64,000 nt of DNA from Mycobacterium malmoense (GTDB lineage Bacteria > Actinomycetota > Actinomycetes > Mycobacteriales > Mycobacteriaceae): contig NZ_CP080999.1 of NCBI RefSeq assembly GCF_019645855.1, positions 5,255,860-5,319,859 of the forward strand, given 5' to 3'. Positions 32,801 through 41,205 of this stretch are shown piece after piece. The translations under genes and the position numbers were made by a program. The notes beneath the pieces were generated by a model. It saw only the letters and a program-made list of their open reading frames with translations. It did no database searches and was not told where the DNA came from. Within the stretch, counting starts at the first letter, position 1. Each line of letters opens with the position of its first letter.

Positions 32801-34020
32801 CGGTGGGCTTCGGCCGAACCGTTGGACGCGGCATCGACCGCGGTCGTGTGCCGCTCGCTCATCTCGTAGAGCTGGTCCTTGTCGAATCCCACACCGATGC
32901 CGACCCGAGAGGCGATGCGCAGCACCGTGATTCCCGCCTTGCCGACCTGGCCGACCACACTCTCCCATGCCTCGGGGCTGCCGGTGTTGTCGTCGACGAT
33001 CACCCAGTGCGGGCCCAGATCGGCCGCGGCGGCGCCCTGGCCGGTCTCCAGTGTCGAGCCGATCGTGGTTGGGCTGGCAGTGGCCAGTGGCGTCCACTGG
33101 CCACGCTTGCCCTTCATGTGTAGCTCGGCGCCCAGCGCCTGCTCCAGCTCCTCGGGCGTGGCGAACACCAGCCGTCGCCACCCGCACGCGTCGAACAGCT
33201 CGTCGTGCAGGTTGTGCGGCAGCCACACCATCCACGACCACAGCTCGGGGTTGCGGGTCACCACCATCAGTTTCACATCGTGCGGGTTGTGAAACACCGC
33301 CAGCGAGCACAGCACCGACCGCATCAGCGACCGCACCCGGTTCAAATCCTCACCGACGAAGCTGAACCCCGGCGCCGACCGCAGGTTGACCACCTTGGCG
33401 ATATCGCGAATCTTGCGCTGCTCCAAGATGAAATCGCGCAATGCCTGACCGGTGACGGGCTCGAGCTCCTCGTCGGAGGAGATGTCGGGCCAGGTCACCG
33501 ACAACACCGAATCCGGGGCGTGCTGTACACCTGTGCCCAGCCGCACCTCCAAAAAGTCGACATCGCCGCGACCGCGCTCCCACATCCGCGGACCGCCGAT
33601 GATGGCCCCTAAGCCGCGCGGATCGGAATGCACCGCCTGCTGCCACTTACGCTGCGCACACACCGCGGTCTGGATCTCATCGCGGTTGGTGTCAAGGTCG
33701 CGAAGGTAGCGGCGGCGCCCCTTTTCCAGCTCACCCCAGGTGATCTTGCGCGCCCGCCCGAACCGGCCGGAAAAGGCCAGCATGCTAAACGCGCCGATTC
33801 CCATCAGCGGGAAGAAGCCCGTCGACAGGCTACGCACCCCGGACACGTAGAGCATGACGATCGTGCCGATCAGCGCCACGATCAGCGCCGGCACGCCGAT
33901 CATCACCCAAATATTGCGCGGCTCGCGCTCGGGCAGGGCAATCGGCGCATTCGGCGCTATGCGAACCGGTTTCGGCGGCGCGATCTTGACACGGTCGATA
34001 GGAAACGCTCTTTTGGACAC
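29812..34020 (-). CDS. eccC2: ESX-2 FtsK/SpoIIIE-type ATPase EccC2
   Basis: This 1402-residue single-chain motor protein (Rv3894c orthologue) has two membrane helices near residues 38-85, then three FtsK/SpoIIIE nucleotide-binding domains. The P-loops are GTSGSGKSEFF near residue 533, VGAKQRGKTTAL near 896 and LGRQGCGKSLSL near 1192. ATPase 1 has the DEYLELF Walker B. EccC recognises substrate export signals and powers type VII secretion. The start lies 3 bases after the eccB2 stop. Confidence 0.96.
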   Translation of the reverse strand: MSKRAFPIDRVKIAPPKPVRIAPNAPIALPEREPRNIWVMIGVPALIVALIGTIVMLYVSGVRSLSTGFFPLMGIGAFSMLAFSGRFGRARKITWGELEKGRRRYLRDLDTNRDEIQTAVCAQRKWQQAVHSDPRGLGAIIGGPRMWERGRGDVDFLEVRLGTGVQHAPDSVLSVTWPDISSDEELEPVTGQALRDFILEQRKIRDIAKVVNLRSAPGFSFVGEDLNRVRSLMRSVLCSLAVFHNPHDVKLMVVTRNPELWSWMVWLPHNLHDELFDACGWRRLVFATPEELEQALGAELHMKGKRGQWTPLATASPTTIGSTLETGQGAAAADLGPHWVIVDDNTGSPEAWESVVGQVGKAGITVLRIASRVGIGVGFDKDQLYEMSERHTTAVDAASNGSAEAHRDGGDVEDDDGRPAPLLRAGGKFFAHADQLSIPRAYRYARAMARWSPTTSSEIADSTSGATELLRSLGISDPRELDVDRLWAERRGRGDERWAEIPVGSKPNGELQNIIIRAKDFGGFGFHSVVIGTSGSGKSEFFLSLVYGIALTHSPETFNVIFVDMKFESAAQDILGIPHVVAALSNLGKDERHLAERMRRVIDGEIKQRYELFTSVGARDANDYEEIRLAGRDLPPVPVLLVIVDEYLELFANHEKWINLIIHIGQEGRGANVFFMLGGQRLDLSSLQKVKSNIAFRIALRAESGDDSREVIGTDAAYHLPSKENGFALLKVGPRDLEPFRCFYLSAPFVVPKRREVVRTVDMTLTQPRLYNGQYQPLDEADAAALEAASAADEEPDEFLLHEDGFKRKKIVDVLRESLQQVPHRAPRRPWLEPLENPEPVDALVIGWRGKPWHVDYGRNPGLVFPVGIMDIPEESKQVVHSIDALRSNIIVVGAKQRGKTTALMTLMCSAAMMYTPSRVTFFCVGGATMAQIGSLPHIADIVSPKDTEGIERILSSMDALIDAREDAFRRANIDLDGFRERRFGAGSDGLGGTDPNDPFGDVFVVVDDYDDLYTKDTVLGDRIISLSSRGPEYGVHVMCSAGGWIHGQRQKLLQNATARIQLRLAEPGESQMGEVAIESREAARRTLNRPGFGLTNSLHELLVGLPAMVDPATRTVVDTPDVGARIAEVAGITKHAVLQRLPERVELKAILEAHAADDLSIAFAIGERHELGPVPIRLSESPGVMILGRQGCGKSLSLVAIGEAVMSRFSPEEAQLTLIDPKAAPHGLRDLHAPGYVRAYAYDQDEIDRVITELAQDILLPRLPPKGLSQEELRALKPWEGTRHFVLIDDVQDLRPAQTQSYPATAPAGAALWKLMERARQIGLHVFTTRNSTNWATLQMDPWWRYQTSAKVAQLYMDNDPQNKINRFVRAQALPPGRGLLVTDDTDVEGILVGLPSMAVQ

Positions 34021-34023
34021 CCG

Positions 34024-35507
34024 CTAACCTCCCGCTCTGGCCGATGTCGTCAGCACGGTCACCTGCCCGAGCGCCGGCACCGTGTCGCGCGCCACGAGCG
34101 CCGCTTGCCGCGACAATGCCGGCCCCGCAGCAAAAGTCCGCAATAATGGCCACGGCGCCTGCACCGCCGTCGCCGGATCAAGACCGAGCGCACGCAACGT
34201 CGAATCGTCGGAGGCGACGCCGAACCGCACGCCGTTATCGGCCACCCAGAACAACGATTCGCGCGAGTCGCTGGTGATCACACCGCTAGTCGACGTCACG
34301 AAGTTCGCCGCGCCCGGCAACACCAGCACCTGGTCGGCGACCACCGACGCGGGGTCGCGGTCGTCGCGCACCAGGTGCACGATCCGGCTGTCCATCGACG
34401 AGGGAACGGGAAGCCCACGCCCGTTATAGATAACGACTCGGGCCTGCGGATCCGTCGACGCCTTCTCCCAGCCCACGCAGGTGGTCGGATTCGCAGCAGA
34501 ATCAACGAAATTCAGCCGGCCGGTCGGGTAGTAGTCCACCGGCAGTGAAGTCACTTCGGGAATGTTGACCAGCACGTCCGGGGTCACCGTCCGCGGCGTC
34601 GTCGACCCGTAGGAGTTGGCGCTGCGCATCAGATCGGCCACGAAGCCGCCAACCTTTTGCACGCCGTCGGCAGCAGCACATAGAACTGACTGCCCCCGCC
34701 GGCCGTTTGGGATTGCAACACCGCACCCACCTGCGAGCCCGGCAGCCATTTCGACGGAGTCCCCGCCTCGGGCACCTTGGGCACGCGCAGCGGCTCGGTA
34801 GCGGGCAGCCCATCGAAGAGTGCGCGCGAAATCTCCATGGGGACAGTCACTCCCGGGTCAAGCCCCAGGCTCAAAGTGACCGCCCTATCGGCGGGATTGA
34901 CCTGCGAGCGCTTGCCACCCCAGATCACATACGTGGCGCTCTCAAACGTCACCAAGAGACCGGAATCCTTGGCCATCGGCGTCGCACGGCCACCGGTGAG
35001 CTGGCCGGCAACCGAGGTCACCATGGGCTTATCGGCCGTGCGCGGCCGCCCCGCCGTATCGCACACCGCCCACGCCGACACGGCGCCCCGGTTCACCGGC
35101 ATCGCCGCCGGCGCGCCCGGAATACCGACCAACGGCCCAGTTGGATATTTCGCTATCTCGGCCGGCTTCACCCACGTTGGCTGCCCGGCGTTTCCCGTCG
35201 CCAGCCGCGCCGAAGTCAAATTGAGCGCCGGATACAACCGGCCGTCGATACGCGCGTAGATCGCCCCGGAGTCACGGTCGCCGATAATCGCCGAATCACC
35301 CACCACACCAATGGGTTTGAGCACATTAAGCAGCACCATCCAACCCGCACCGATGGCCACCAACACCACCGACAATGCCAGCGCCGCGGTCTGCTTGCGG
35401 TCGTCGTGTTTCATTCGCACGGAGAAACGCGTCGTGGCTGCCCGCAGCCGCCGGTTGTAAAACAGATGCCCGGAATTCTGGTCGCGGTTCGACAAACTCA
35501 ATGGCAT
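34024..35507 (-). pseudogene. eccB2: eccB2, ESX-2 membrane component, interrupted by a 1-base frameshift
   Basis: The first frame (35507 to about 34667) encodes the EccB N-terminus, with a cytosolic MPLSLSNRDQNSGHLFYNRR start, one membrane helix near residues 42-64 and the periplasmic domain to FYVLLP. It then runs into nonsense and stops at 34629. The homologous continuation, DGVQKVGGFVADLMRSANSYG to VLTTSARAGG, is in another frame ending at 34024. Restoring one G at 34666-34670 (ccgac to ccggac) would rejoin a protein of about 494 residues, the length of Rv3895c. It may be a true mutation or a sequencing error. Confidence 0.9.
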
Positions 35508-35510
35508 TGC

Positions 35511-36410
35511 TCAGTAGCCCCTGGCTTCGCGGCGTGGACCGGCCTGTTGGATCCGATCGGCCAAGTTCGACGCATCGGCGGCGACGCCGTAGTGACCCCG
35601 CGCGTAGTTGATGAAGGCACACGCCTGCGCTACCAGGTCGTGAATGCTCGTCGACGTCCCAGGCTGGTGATACGCCGCGAACGTCGGAGCGATGAACTGC
35701 CAGGCGCCCTTGCTCGGCGTGCCCTTCGCCGCATTGGAATCCCCATGATTTTCAGCGTTGGCGTCGTAGTTCGACTCGCGGCGAGCAACCAAATCCATGC
35801 CGCGCTCCCACCGTGCACGCGCCGCGGGGTCGTGAATACCCTTGATGTCCAAGGCTTCCCGGATCGCGGCCAACACCGCGGCACGCCCATTGCCGCCACC
35901 TGCCCGGCCGCGCCGCCCCGCGGATGCGTGCGACCGCAGGTACTGCAGCCGCCGCAACCGCAGCGCCAGCAGCCGCGCCCTCGCCCGCGCTCGCACAACG
36001 TGGCCGTGCTGCGCGCGCAACCGCGCGGCCGTCCGAGCCATCGCCTCACGACGCCCCATCGGGGTATCGGCCGCGGGCGTCGCATCGGCCACCGCGGCGT
36101 CGAGGACCCGGCGCGTCGCCATGCTCGCGTTCGCCCGATCGGCGCGGGCTTTCGTCACGATGGAGGCCAGCGTCCCATCGGTATCGGCCAGCCGATGCAG
36201 CGTCTCCGCCGAGGCCCGCGATCGCGTCGCCGCCCGCGTGGGCAACCCGCCCGCGTTTATCGCCCGCCGTATCCGGTCGGCGCGGGCGCGTGCCTGCGCC
36301 GGCGTGGCCCCGATGTCGTGACCGGCATCGGTGCCAGCGAACAGACCGTGGCCCCGGGACAAAGCGGCCACCGCCTGCGCCATCAGAGAATCACTCAACG
36401 GTTCCCCCAC
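35511..36410 (-). CDS. Lytic-transglycosylase-like (SLT) protein, Rv3896c-like
   Basis: GTG 36410 gives 299 residues; TTG 36398 and ATG 36383 are alternatives and the start is unresolved. The N-terminal two thirds are Arg/Ala-rich and helical. The C-terminal region from about residue 200 has the SLT-type active site with catalytic Glu in LVARRESNYDANAEN, then GTPSKGAWQFIAPTFAAY and CAFINYARGHYGV, close to transglycosylase domains of phage tape-measure proteins. A cell-wall-opening role for ESX-2 is plausible. No signal peptide is seen, so export would need another route. Confidence 0.82.
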   Translation of the reverse strand: MGEPLSDSLMAQAVAALSRGHGLFAGTDAGHDIGATPAQARARADRIRRAINAGGLPTRAATRSRASAETLHRLADTDGTLASIVTKARADRANASMATRRVLDAAVADATPAADTPMGRREAMARTAARLRAQHGHVVRARARARLLALRLRRLQYLRSHASAGRRGRAGGGNGRAAVLAAIREALDIKGIHDPAARARWERGMDLVARRESNYDANAENHGDSNAAKGTPSKGAWQFIAPTFAAYHQPGTSTSIHDLVAQACAFINYARGHYGVAADASNLADRIQQAGPRREARGY

Positions 36411-36786
36411 CGTAATTCCGATCGAAATCAGCCTGCGCTTCTTCACGCAAGGCCTCGAAGACCATGTTCAGCCGGTCCATCAACTCGCGACTCGTGTAGG
36501 ACGTCATCACGTGCGGGGCCAACGAAAGCCCGGTGAGCCGCCCATCCGAATTACACACCGCATAGATGTCACCCACATCGGCGGTGAAAGTCACCGACTC
36601 CTGGGCGGCCAGAACCTCCTCCCACTTTTCGAAATTCGCCTTTAAATCGGCCAAGACCTGGTCGACTAGCGCCTTATCCGCCGCCGCGCCCGGGCGCACC
36701 GCATCCGTACCGGACACCTCAGCCACTACTCCCACACCTTCTGGCCCGTCGGCCGTCATCGCTGCGGCCGCAGCAATAGCATGCAC
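36391..36786 (-). CDS. YbaB/EbfC-like small protein (Rv3898c-like)
   Basis: About 130 residues from GTG 36786 (TTG 36819 and ATG 36759 are possible). The core (KANFEKWEEVLAAQESVTF, VGDIYAVCNSDGRLTGLSL, ELMDRLNMVFEALREEAQ) resembles YbaB-type proteins found beside type VII genes in mycobacteria. It overlaps the start of the transglycosylase-like gene and is probably translated with it. The function is unknown. Confidence 0.75.
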   Translation of the reverse strand: MHAIAAAAAMTADGPEGVGVVAEVSGTDAVRPGAAADKALVDQVLADLKANFEKWEEVLAAQESVTFTADVGDIYAVCNSDGRLTGLSLAPHVMTSYTSRELMDRLNMVFEALREEAQADFDRNYGGGTVE

Positions 36787-36819
36787 CAAACGGCGGTTCG
36801 TTCGTCTGGCGATGAGCAA

Positions 36820-37193
36820 CTGAATGGCGTCGACCGCGCCGCGCCGGTAACACGTGCGTGACTATCTCGGCAACAACCGTTGCGCGGCAAAGGGTTTCAG
36901 CGATCTGTGCGTGATCCGCGCCGGCCTTGGCGGACGGCGGCCGGCTCGCTAGGCCGCAGGCGACCAAGCCCGCGCCTCTCCACCTAGCCGGCCGCGTTCA
37001 AGTAATGGCCACACGGCCATTACCTTAGTGCCGCCAGCAAGACCCGACCACTCACCTTTGCGGCGGCATTAGCCGCCGTCATTAGCTGCCGGTGAGCCAA
37101 TTAGTTCTCGAAATACAATTCATCCCGGGGAGGGCTTCGGGAGTTTCTGCCGGTGAGCGTCCTGGATCAGGAATCTTCGACGATCGGCGTCGG
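36820..37193. other. Intergenic region carrying two hairpins between two accessory operons
   Basis: No convincing gene is present. The region holds the promoter for the YbaB-like/transglycosylase pair and two strong hairpins (37002-37023 and 37062-37077) downstream of the 37194-38114 gene. Confidence 0.6.
37002..37023 (-). terminator. Perfect hairpin, probable terminator of the accessory operon
   Basis: GTAATGGCC and GGCCATTAC form a perfect 9-bp stem with a 4-base loop, about 170 bases after the stop of the 37194-38114 gene on the minus strand. A second stem GGCGGC-atta-GCCGCC (37062-37077) lies just before it on that strand. A tandem terminator is likely. Confidence 0.65.
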
Positions 37194-38114
37194 CTACTCC
37201 TGCGCCTCGTCATCCGTCGGCATAATCACGATCCGCCGGTTAGACCTGGTGACGACGGGCGGTTTGCCATCGGCGGACTTCGTGACAGGGGCGCTCGGCG
37301 GGACGGTCAAGCGGCCCTTGACCGGCTGGCCGTTGGGTATGCCCGGGACGGTCACCCGCTTTTCGACCGGCTTGTCCTTACTTCCGCCGTCACCGCCGGC
37401 ACCCAACGCGCCGGGCATCATCGGCATACCGGTCATCCCCATCGGCGCCGCCGGGGGCGGCATCCCCCCAGTCGGCGTCACCATCGCCGACTTGACCGAC
37501 GCCGCGGCGGGTGTCGTGGGGGGCGAGGATGTCGGCACGGGTGGTGGTCCCAGATAGCCGGTCGGCGTGGTCCCACCAGCGCCGACGCCACCGCCGCCGG
37601 AACCGCCAAAACCGGAATCGCCGCTGGTGGCACCGTCCAAGACGGCTTGGTCGCCGGCCATGTCGGTCAACGCGGCCTCCGGCGCCATGCCCGCTTTTCC
37701 GGCCGCGCCCAGCAGCGGCTGCAATGCGCTCGTGCCGGCCTGCATCGCCTGCTGCGGAATCTGGGTGATGCCGCCGACCGCACCGCCGATAGCACCTGCG
37801 ATACCGGACGCCAACTGGGGGATCATCTGCGACAGCTGCTGGAACTGCTGCGTCGCGTCCGCCTCGTTTGCCGGAAACTTCTGCGCGGCATCGAGCGCAC
37901 GCGCCCTACGATCCAAATCGGCCTGAACGCTGGACGCTTGGTCGCCGGCCACACCGAGATTGCCGGCCGCCGCGAGCCCCGCGGCAGCCTGGTCAGGCGT
38001 CGTCGTGGGTGCTGGGGGCATGCCGTTGGGCGTCACCCCCGGCGGCATTAACGGGGTGCTCCCCAGCAGCCCATAGTCCTCTGGAAACGCCGTGACATCA
38101 CGACCACCCGTCAT
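37194..38114 (-). CDS. Gly/Ala/Pro-rich ESX-2-associated protein of unknown function
   Basis: This 306-residue protein starts at ATG 38114 behind a GAGGAG site. The N-terminal part (SVQADLDRRARALDAAQKFPANEADATQQF, given as SVQADLDRRARALDAA and QKFPANEADATQQF) is helical. A Gly/Ala-rich amphipathic stretch and a Pro-rich, low-complexity half follow, and the end is basic then acidic (RRIVIMPTDDEAQE). It follows the large DUF-type protein by 130 bases and resembles Ala-rich accessory proteins of the Rv3899c-Rv3900c region. No enzymatic motif is seen. Confidence 0.78.
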   Translation of the reverse strand: MTGGRDVTAFPEDYGLLGSTPLMPPGVTPNGMPPAPTTTPDQAAAGLAAAGNLGVAGDQASSVQADLDRRARALDAAQKFPANEADATQQFQQLSQMIPQLASGIAGAIGGAVGGITQIPQQAMQAGTSALQPLLGAAGKAGMAPEAALTDMAGDQAVLDGATSGDSGFGGSGGGGVGAGGTTPTGYLGPPPVPTSSPPTTPAAASVKSAMVTPTGGMPPPAAPMGMTGMPMMPGALGAGGDGGSKDKPVEKRVTVPGIPNGQPVKGRLTVPPSAPVTKSADGKPPVVTRSNRRIVIMPTDDEAQE

Positions 38115-38244
38115 GATTTCTCCTCAACCCTCACCCAAAGGGCTTCGCAAGCCGCTTGCCTGCCTCGACACGCCAATCGGCCGCTGCCACTTAAGCCATG
38201 TCCTAGTGGGTCGCATCGTAGAGCGCCATCGTCTTGAAAGGTAG

Positions 38245-40290
38245 TCATCGCAGCTTTGCCGAGACCGCCTGGTACCACGCCACGTGGTAGTGCGCCAGGG
38301 ATTCGTGGCCTCCAATGAGGGCGTCGATGGCCGCCAGGAGCATCCAGTCGGCTACCCGCGACAGGTCGTGTGGATCGTCCAGCGTTTTCTGGTACGCGGA
38401 CTGCTGCTCCTGCTGCAGCACGTCAAGCTCGTTCTCGGTGACCCCCGTCCCGCGGGTCGCGGCTTGCGCCAAAGTCTGGGCGATCCGCGGCAACCCATTG
38501 TGGCGTCGCACGGCCTCGACCAGCGTCGGGCCAAGCTCGTCCACCTCGGGTCCGGTGCGGGCCGCACGGTCACCGGTGAGGGCGGGATCGTCGGGTCCCG
38601 GCTTGGCGATAAACCCGTTGGCTTTGTGCGCCGCGGCGGCGGTGACGGCCCCCAGCAGATCGACCACGCTGGCGTCAAATCGACGCAGCGCCGGCTCCAG
38701 CAGCCGATTCACGCCGATCGGGATCTTCACGTTTGGCGGGATCCACCCACACGCGATGTCGCTGACCAGTAGCGTTGTGCCGTCCTCGCGCAGGCCGGCG
38801 GCCCACGACAGGCCCGGGGCCTGGCGAGCCACCGCGTCGACGAGGCGCTGCAGCCTCTGCTGTTCCGCGGCCCGATTCGAGGCATCGCCGGCGACGGCGC
38901 CGGTTGCCGCCGACAGCGCCGATGCGCCAGCCGGAGTCGCCGGGCTTGCCCCGGCCTGTTCGGTCAAGGTCCGGTGGACCGTCGACATCAACGGGCCACC
39001 CGCGGAGGGTGACGACGGCGGCGACGGTGCCACTGGCGCGCCGGACACCGGCGCTGTCGGCGCCGATACCGAAGGTGCGGCAACCACCGGGGGACGGAGG
39101 TCAGAGCCATAGGCGGGTAACGGTCCCGCGGGGCTGGCCGGGGCGCCAACCACCGGAGTCGCCGGCGTGGGCATGGGTCCGCTACCGACCATCGCGGCCG
39201 CCACCGGCACAGCTCCGCCGGCCGACGCCAGCGGAGCGCTCGAGCCGGCCGAGACCGGTGCGTGGTCTACGGCAGCGGATTCGACGTCACCGGTCATGGC
39301 CGGGGCGGATACCGACGACACGACCGGCGACTGCGGTGGTGGAGCCGACGCCGACCCGGTCGCGTTCACCACCCCTTGCGACAACGAATTCGCACCCGCC
39401 GCCGCTGGCTGGCCGGTCATCATCCCCGCCATAAATGAGTTTCCCAACTGATTCGGCGAAGGCCCACCAAAAGCAGCGGCCGGCGACAGACCACCGCCTC
39501 CAGGTAGTGGCGCACCCGCCCCCGGGGCACCTGGTATATGTCCAGGCGCGGCAATCGCCGCTCCACCGCCGGTGCCACTGACGCCGGCCCCGGCATGCGC
39601 ACCAACAGCGCGGGCGCCGTCAGCCTCCACACCGCTGCGTACACTAACCGCACTCTGGGTGCCTATCGGACGTGCGCCGCCGCCACCACCTTGGCCTTCG
39701 CTGCCAGCACTGTCACCTACGCTACGCGGCCTTCCAGTGTCTGTATTGATACCCTGGGTTGTAAGGAACTCCTGGGGTGACATTGCCATTCCCTCAGCGG
39801 TAAGGATTTTCTGAGTAGCATCCATGATCGCGGCGACCGCAGCCCCAGACTTATGCGCGGCGAATCCATTAGCTTCTGCAATCAGCTGCTCGATTTGAGG
39901 TGCCTTGATAGCAGCTGGCTCCTTCGAGTTCTCAATATTGGCGATTCTTTGGTTGTAGTCATCAGCAATTCCTCTTAGCCCTTCGCGCAGACTATCGATT
40001 GCATCTGCGCCTTTCTCGAAGGCATTAGCTTTTACCTTGTCTTTCTCGGCTAGGTCGAGATGGTGCTTTTCGCCTTGTTGGAAGCGGGAGACAAGGTCGT
40101 CGACTGTGTGCCCTTGATTTCGCGCCGCCAGCAATGTCCACTGGTCATGTAGTCCCTGAGCGTACTGTTCTTGCTGCTGCTGCTGCACACTCCAATGCTG
40201 AGCACCAGCGCGAAGTGTCGACGATGGCTGCGGCCACCATGCACCGATAAGAACGGCCGTGTACTTTCCCGCTGGTAGGTCTCCTGCCAT
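38245..40290 (-). CDS. Large Ala/Pro-rich ESX-2-associated protein (Rv3899c/Rv3900c-like)
   Basis: ATG 40290 was chosen for the perfect AAGGAGG site 8 bases upstream; the protein has 681 residues. The helical N-terminus (about 1-190) has a Gln run (QQQQQEQ) and long charged helices. Residues about 190-480 are Gly/Ala/Pro/Ser-rich linker. The C-terminal 200 residues (PGLSWAAGLREDGTTLLVSD, GWIPPNVKIP) match the folded C-terminal region of M. tuberculosis Rv3899c (DUF5631/DUF5632 type). N- and C-terminal parts are in one chain here. The role is unknown; secretion by ESX-2 is possible. Confidence 0.82.
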   Translation of the reverse strand: MAGDLPAGKYTAVLIGAWWPQPSSTLRAGAQHWSVQQQQQEQYAQGLHDQWTLLAARNQGHTVDDLVSRFQQGEKHHLDLAEKDKVKANAFEKGADAIDSLREGLRGIADDYNQRIANIENSKEPAAIKAPQIEQLIAEANGFAAHKSGAAVAAIMDATQKILTAEGMAMSPQEFLTTQGINTDTGRPRSVGDSAGSEGQGGGGGARPIGTQSAVSVRSGVEADGARAVGAHAGAGVSGTGGGAAIAAPGHIPGAPGAGAPLPGGGGLSPAAAFGGPSPNQLGNSFMAGMMTGQPAAAGANSLSQGVVNATGSASAPPPQSPVVSSVSAPAMTGDVESAAVDHAPVSAGSSAPLASAGGAVPVAAAMVGSGPMPTPATPVVGAPASPAGPLPAYGSDLRPPVVAAPSVSAPTAPVSGAPVAPSPPSSPSAGGPLMSTVHRTLTEQAGASPATPAGASALSAATGAVAGDASNRAAEQQRLQRLVDAVARQAPGLSWAAGLREDGTTLLVSDIACGWIPPNVKIPIGVNRLLEPALRRFDASVVDLLGAVTAAAAHKANGFIAKPGPDDPALTGDRAARTGPEVDELGPTLVEAVRRHNGLPRIAQTLAQAATRGTGVTENELDVLQQEQQSAYQKTLDDPHDLSRVADWMLLAAIDALIGGHESLAHYHVAWYQAVSAKLR

Positions 40291-40383
40291 ACCGTAACCC
40301 TCCTTGCGGCGCATGCCCCTAGTACAAATAATCGTGGGCCAAACGCCAAAATCCGACAGATCACCCCAGGTTTGTCGCATTCC

Positions 40384-40920
40384 TTAGGGGCACAACGCCG
40401 CCATTATCGCGTCCGCCTGATTCGCCTCATCAACTGACTGCTGGAAAGTCGACGACGTCTTATCGAATACGCTGCTAATAGCGTCGATACTGCGGTATGC
40501 AGCAGCCAGTTTATGTGCAGCTTCTTGCTCGTGACCACCACCCAACGCTGGATTATCTGCCGCCGCGTCAATAATTCCTGCGGCATTAGTCAGCGAAACT
40601 CGCGCAATAGCGGTATCAGCCGAATTTGTGTCTGCCTTTACCGAGTGAGCCGCGAGTTGATACGCCGAGCACAGATTCTTCTTGGCGCTCGCAACCTGCT
40701 CAGGTGTGAAACTCGGCGGAGCGACTGGGGTTGCCGAAACCTTGCTAGCCCCGCTGGATGTCGGCCGAGTGAGGTCGATGATGCCGATAACGAGTGCGGC
40801 AGTTGCAATCAGGATGCCAAGTACCGCCAGCGCGATGGCGACGCGGCTATTCGACGCTCGGCGGGTCGCATCCGTCGGTGGTATCCACTGCGCCGCAGGG
40901 GGCGGGTGGGGAATCGTCAC
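40384..40920 (-). CDS. Small single-pass membrane protein (Rv3901c-like)
   Basis: This 178-residue protein starts at GTG 40920. A short Pro-rich cytosolic tail is followed by one membrane helix (VAIALAVLGILIATAALVIGI, residues about 27-47) and an extracytoplasmic domain containing Cys (KKNLCSAYQLAAHSV) and ending MAALCP. The two cysteines may form a disulfide. A partial homologous copy lies immediately upstream (40954-41205). The function is unknown. Confidence 0.8.
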   Translation of the reverse strand: MTIPHPPPAAQWIPPTDATRRASNSRVAIALAVLGILIATAALVIGIIDLTRPTSSGASKVSATPVAPPSFTPEQVASAKKNLCSAYQLAAHSVKADTNSADTAIARVSLTNAAGIIDAAADNPALGGGHEQEAAHKLAAAYRSIDAISSVFDKTSSTFQQSVDEANQADAIMAALCP

Positions 40921-40953
40921 TTCAAAAAGGCTAATCGCCGACCGGCTGCGATG

Positions 40954-41205
40954 TCACTTCACGCAACTCCCGCGGGGAAGCGCCGCTGCCATGGTGGCGA
41001 CTACTCGCCCCGCTTTATCAAGCGTCATCTGATAAAGCGGCGACGAGACATCTGTACCACTGCCAACAGTGTTGGAGATGCGATAGGCCGAAGCCAGCAC
41101 CCTCGCCAGCATCGCGGTCGTAACGCTCAGCGCTGGATTAGTACCGCTGCATCCAACACGCCCCGCCGCATTAGCTAAGTCAGCCCGTTGCTGTCCGATG
41201 GCGGT
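40954..41205 (-). pseudogene. Remnant duplicate of the small membrane protein gene
   Basis: The minus-strand frame (TAIGQQRADLANAAGRVG, TNPALS, LASAYRIS, ending ATMAAALPRGSCVK) aligns with the C-terminal half of the intact gene (TAIARVSLTNAAGII, DNPALG, LAAAYRSI, ending IMAALCP). The N-terminus and membrane helix are missing and no start codon suits it. Homology seems to extend into the last codons of the upstream hydrolase gene, suggesting a deletion joined the two. Confidence 0.7.

Noticed and set aside
34629..34749. Two separate eccB-like genes rather than one broken gene
   Set aside because: The homologous parts join exactly at a one-base frameshift, and the second frame has no plausible start or ribosome-binding site.
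34707..36536. Plus-strand frame of 609 codons opposite eccB2 and the transglycosylase-like gene
   Set aside because: Antisense shadow: basic, repetitive translation, and it spans two separate minus-strand genes.
36719..36967. 82-codon minus-strand frame upstream of the YbaB-like gene
   Set aside because: Overlaps the conserved YbaB-like gene in another frame and has no recognisable similarity or start signal.
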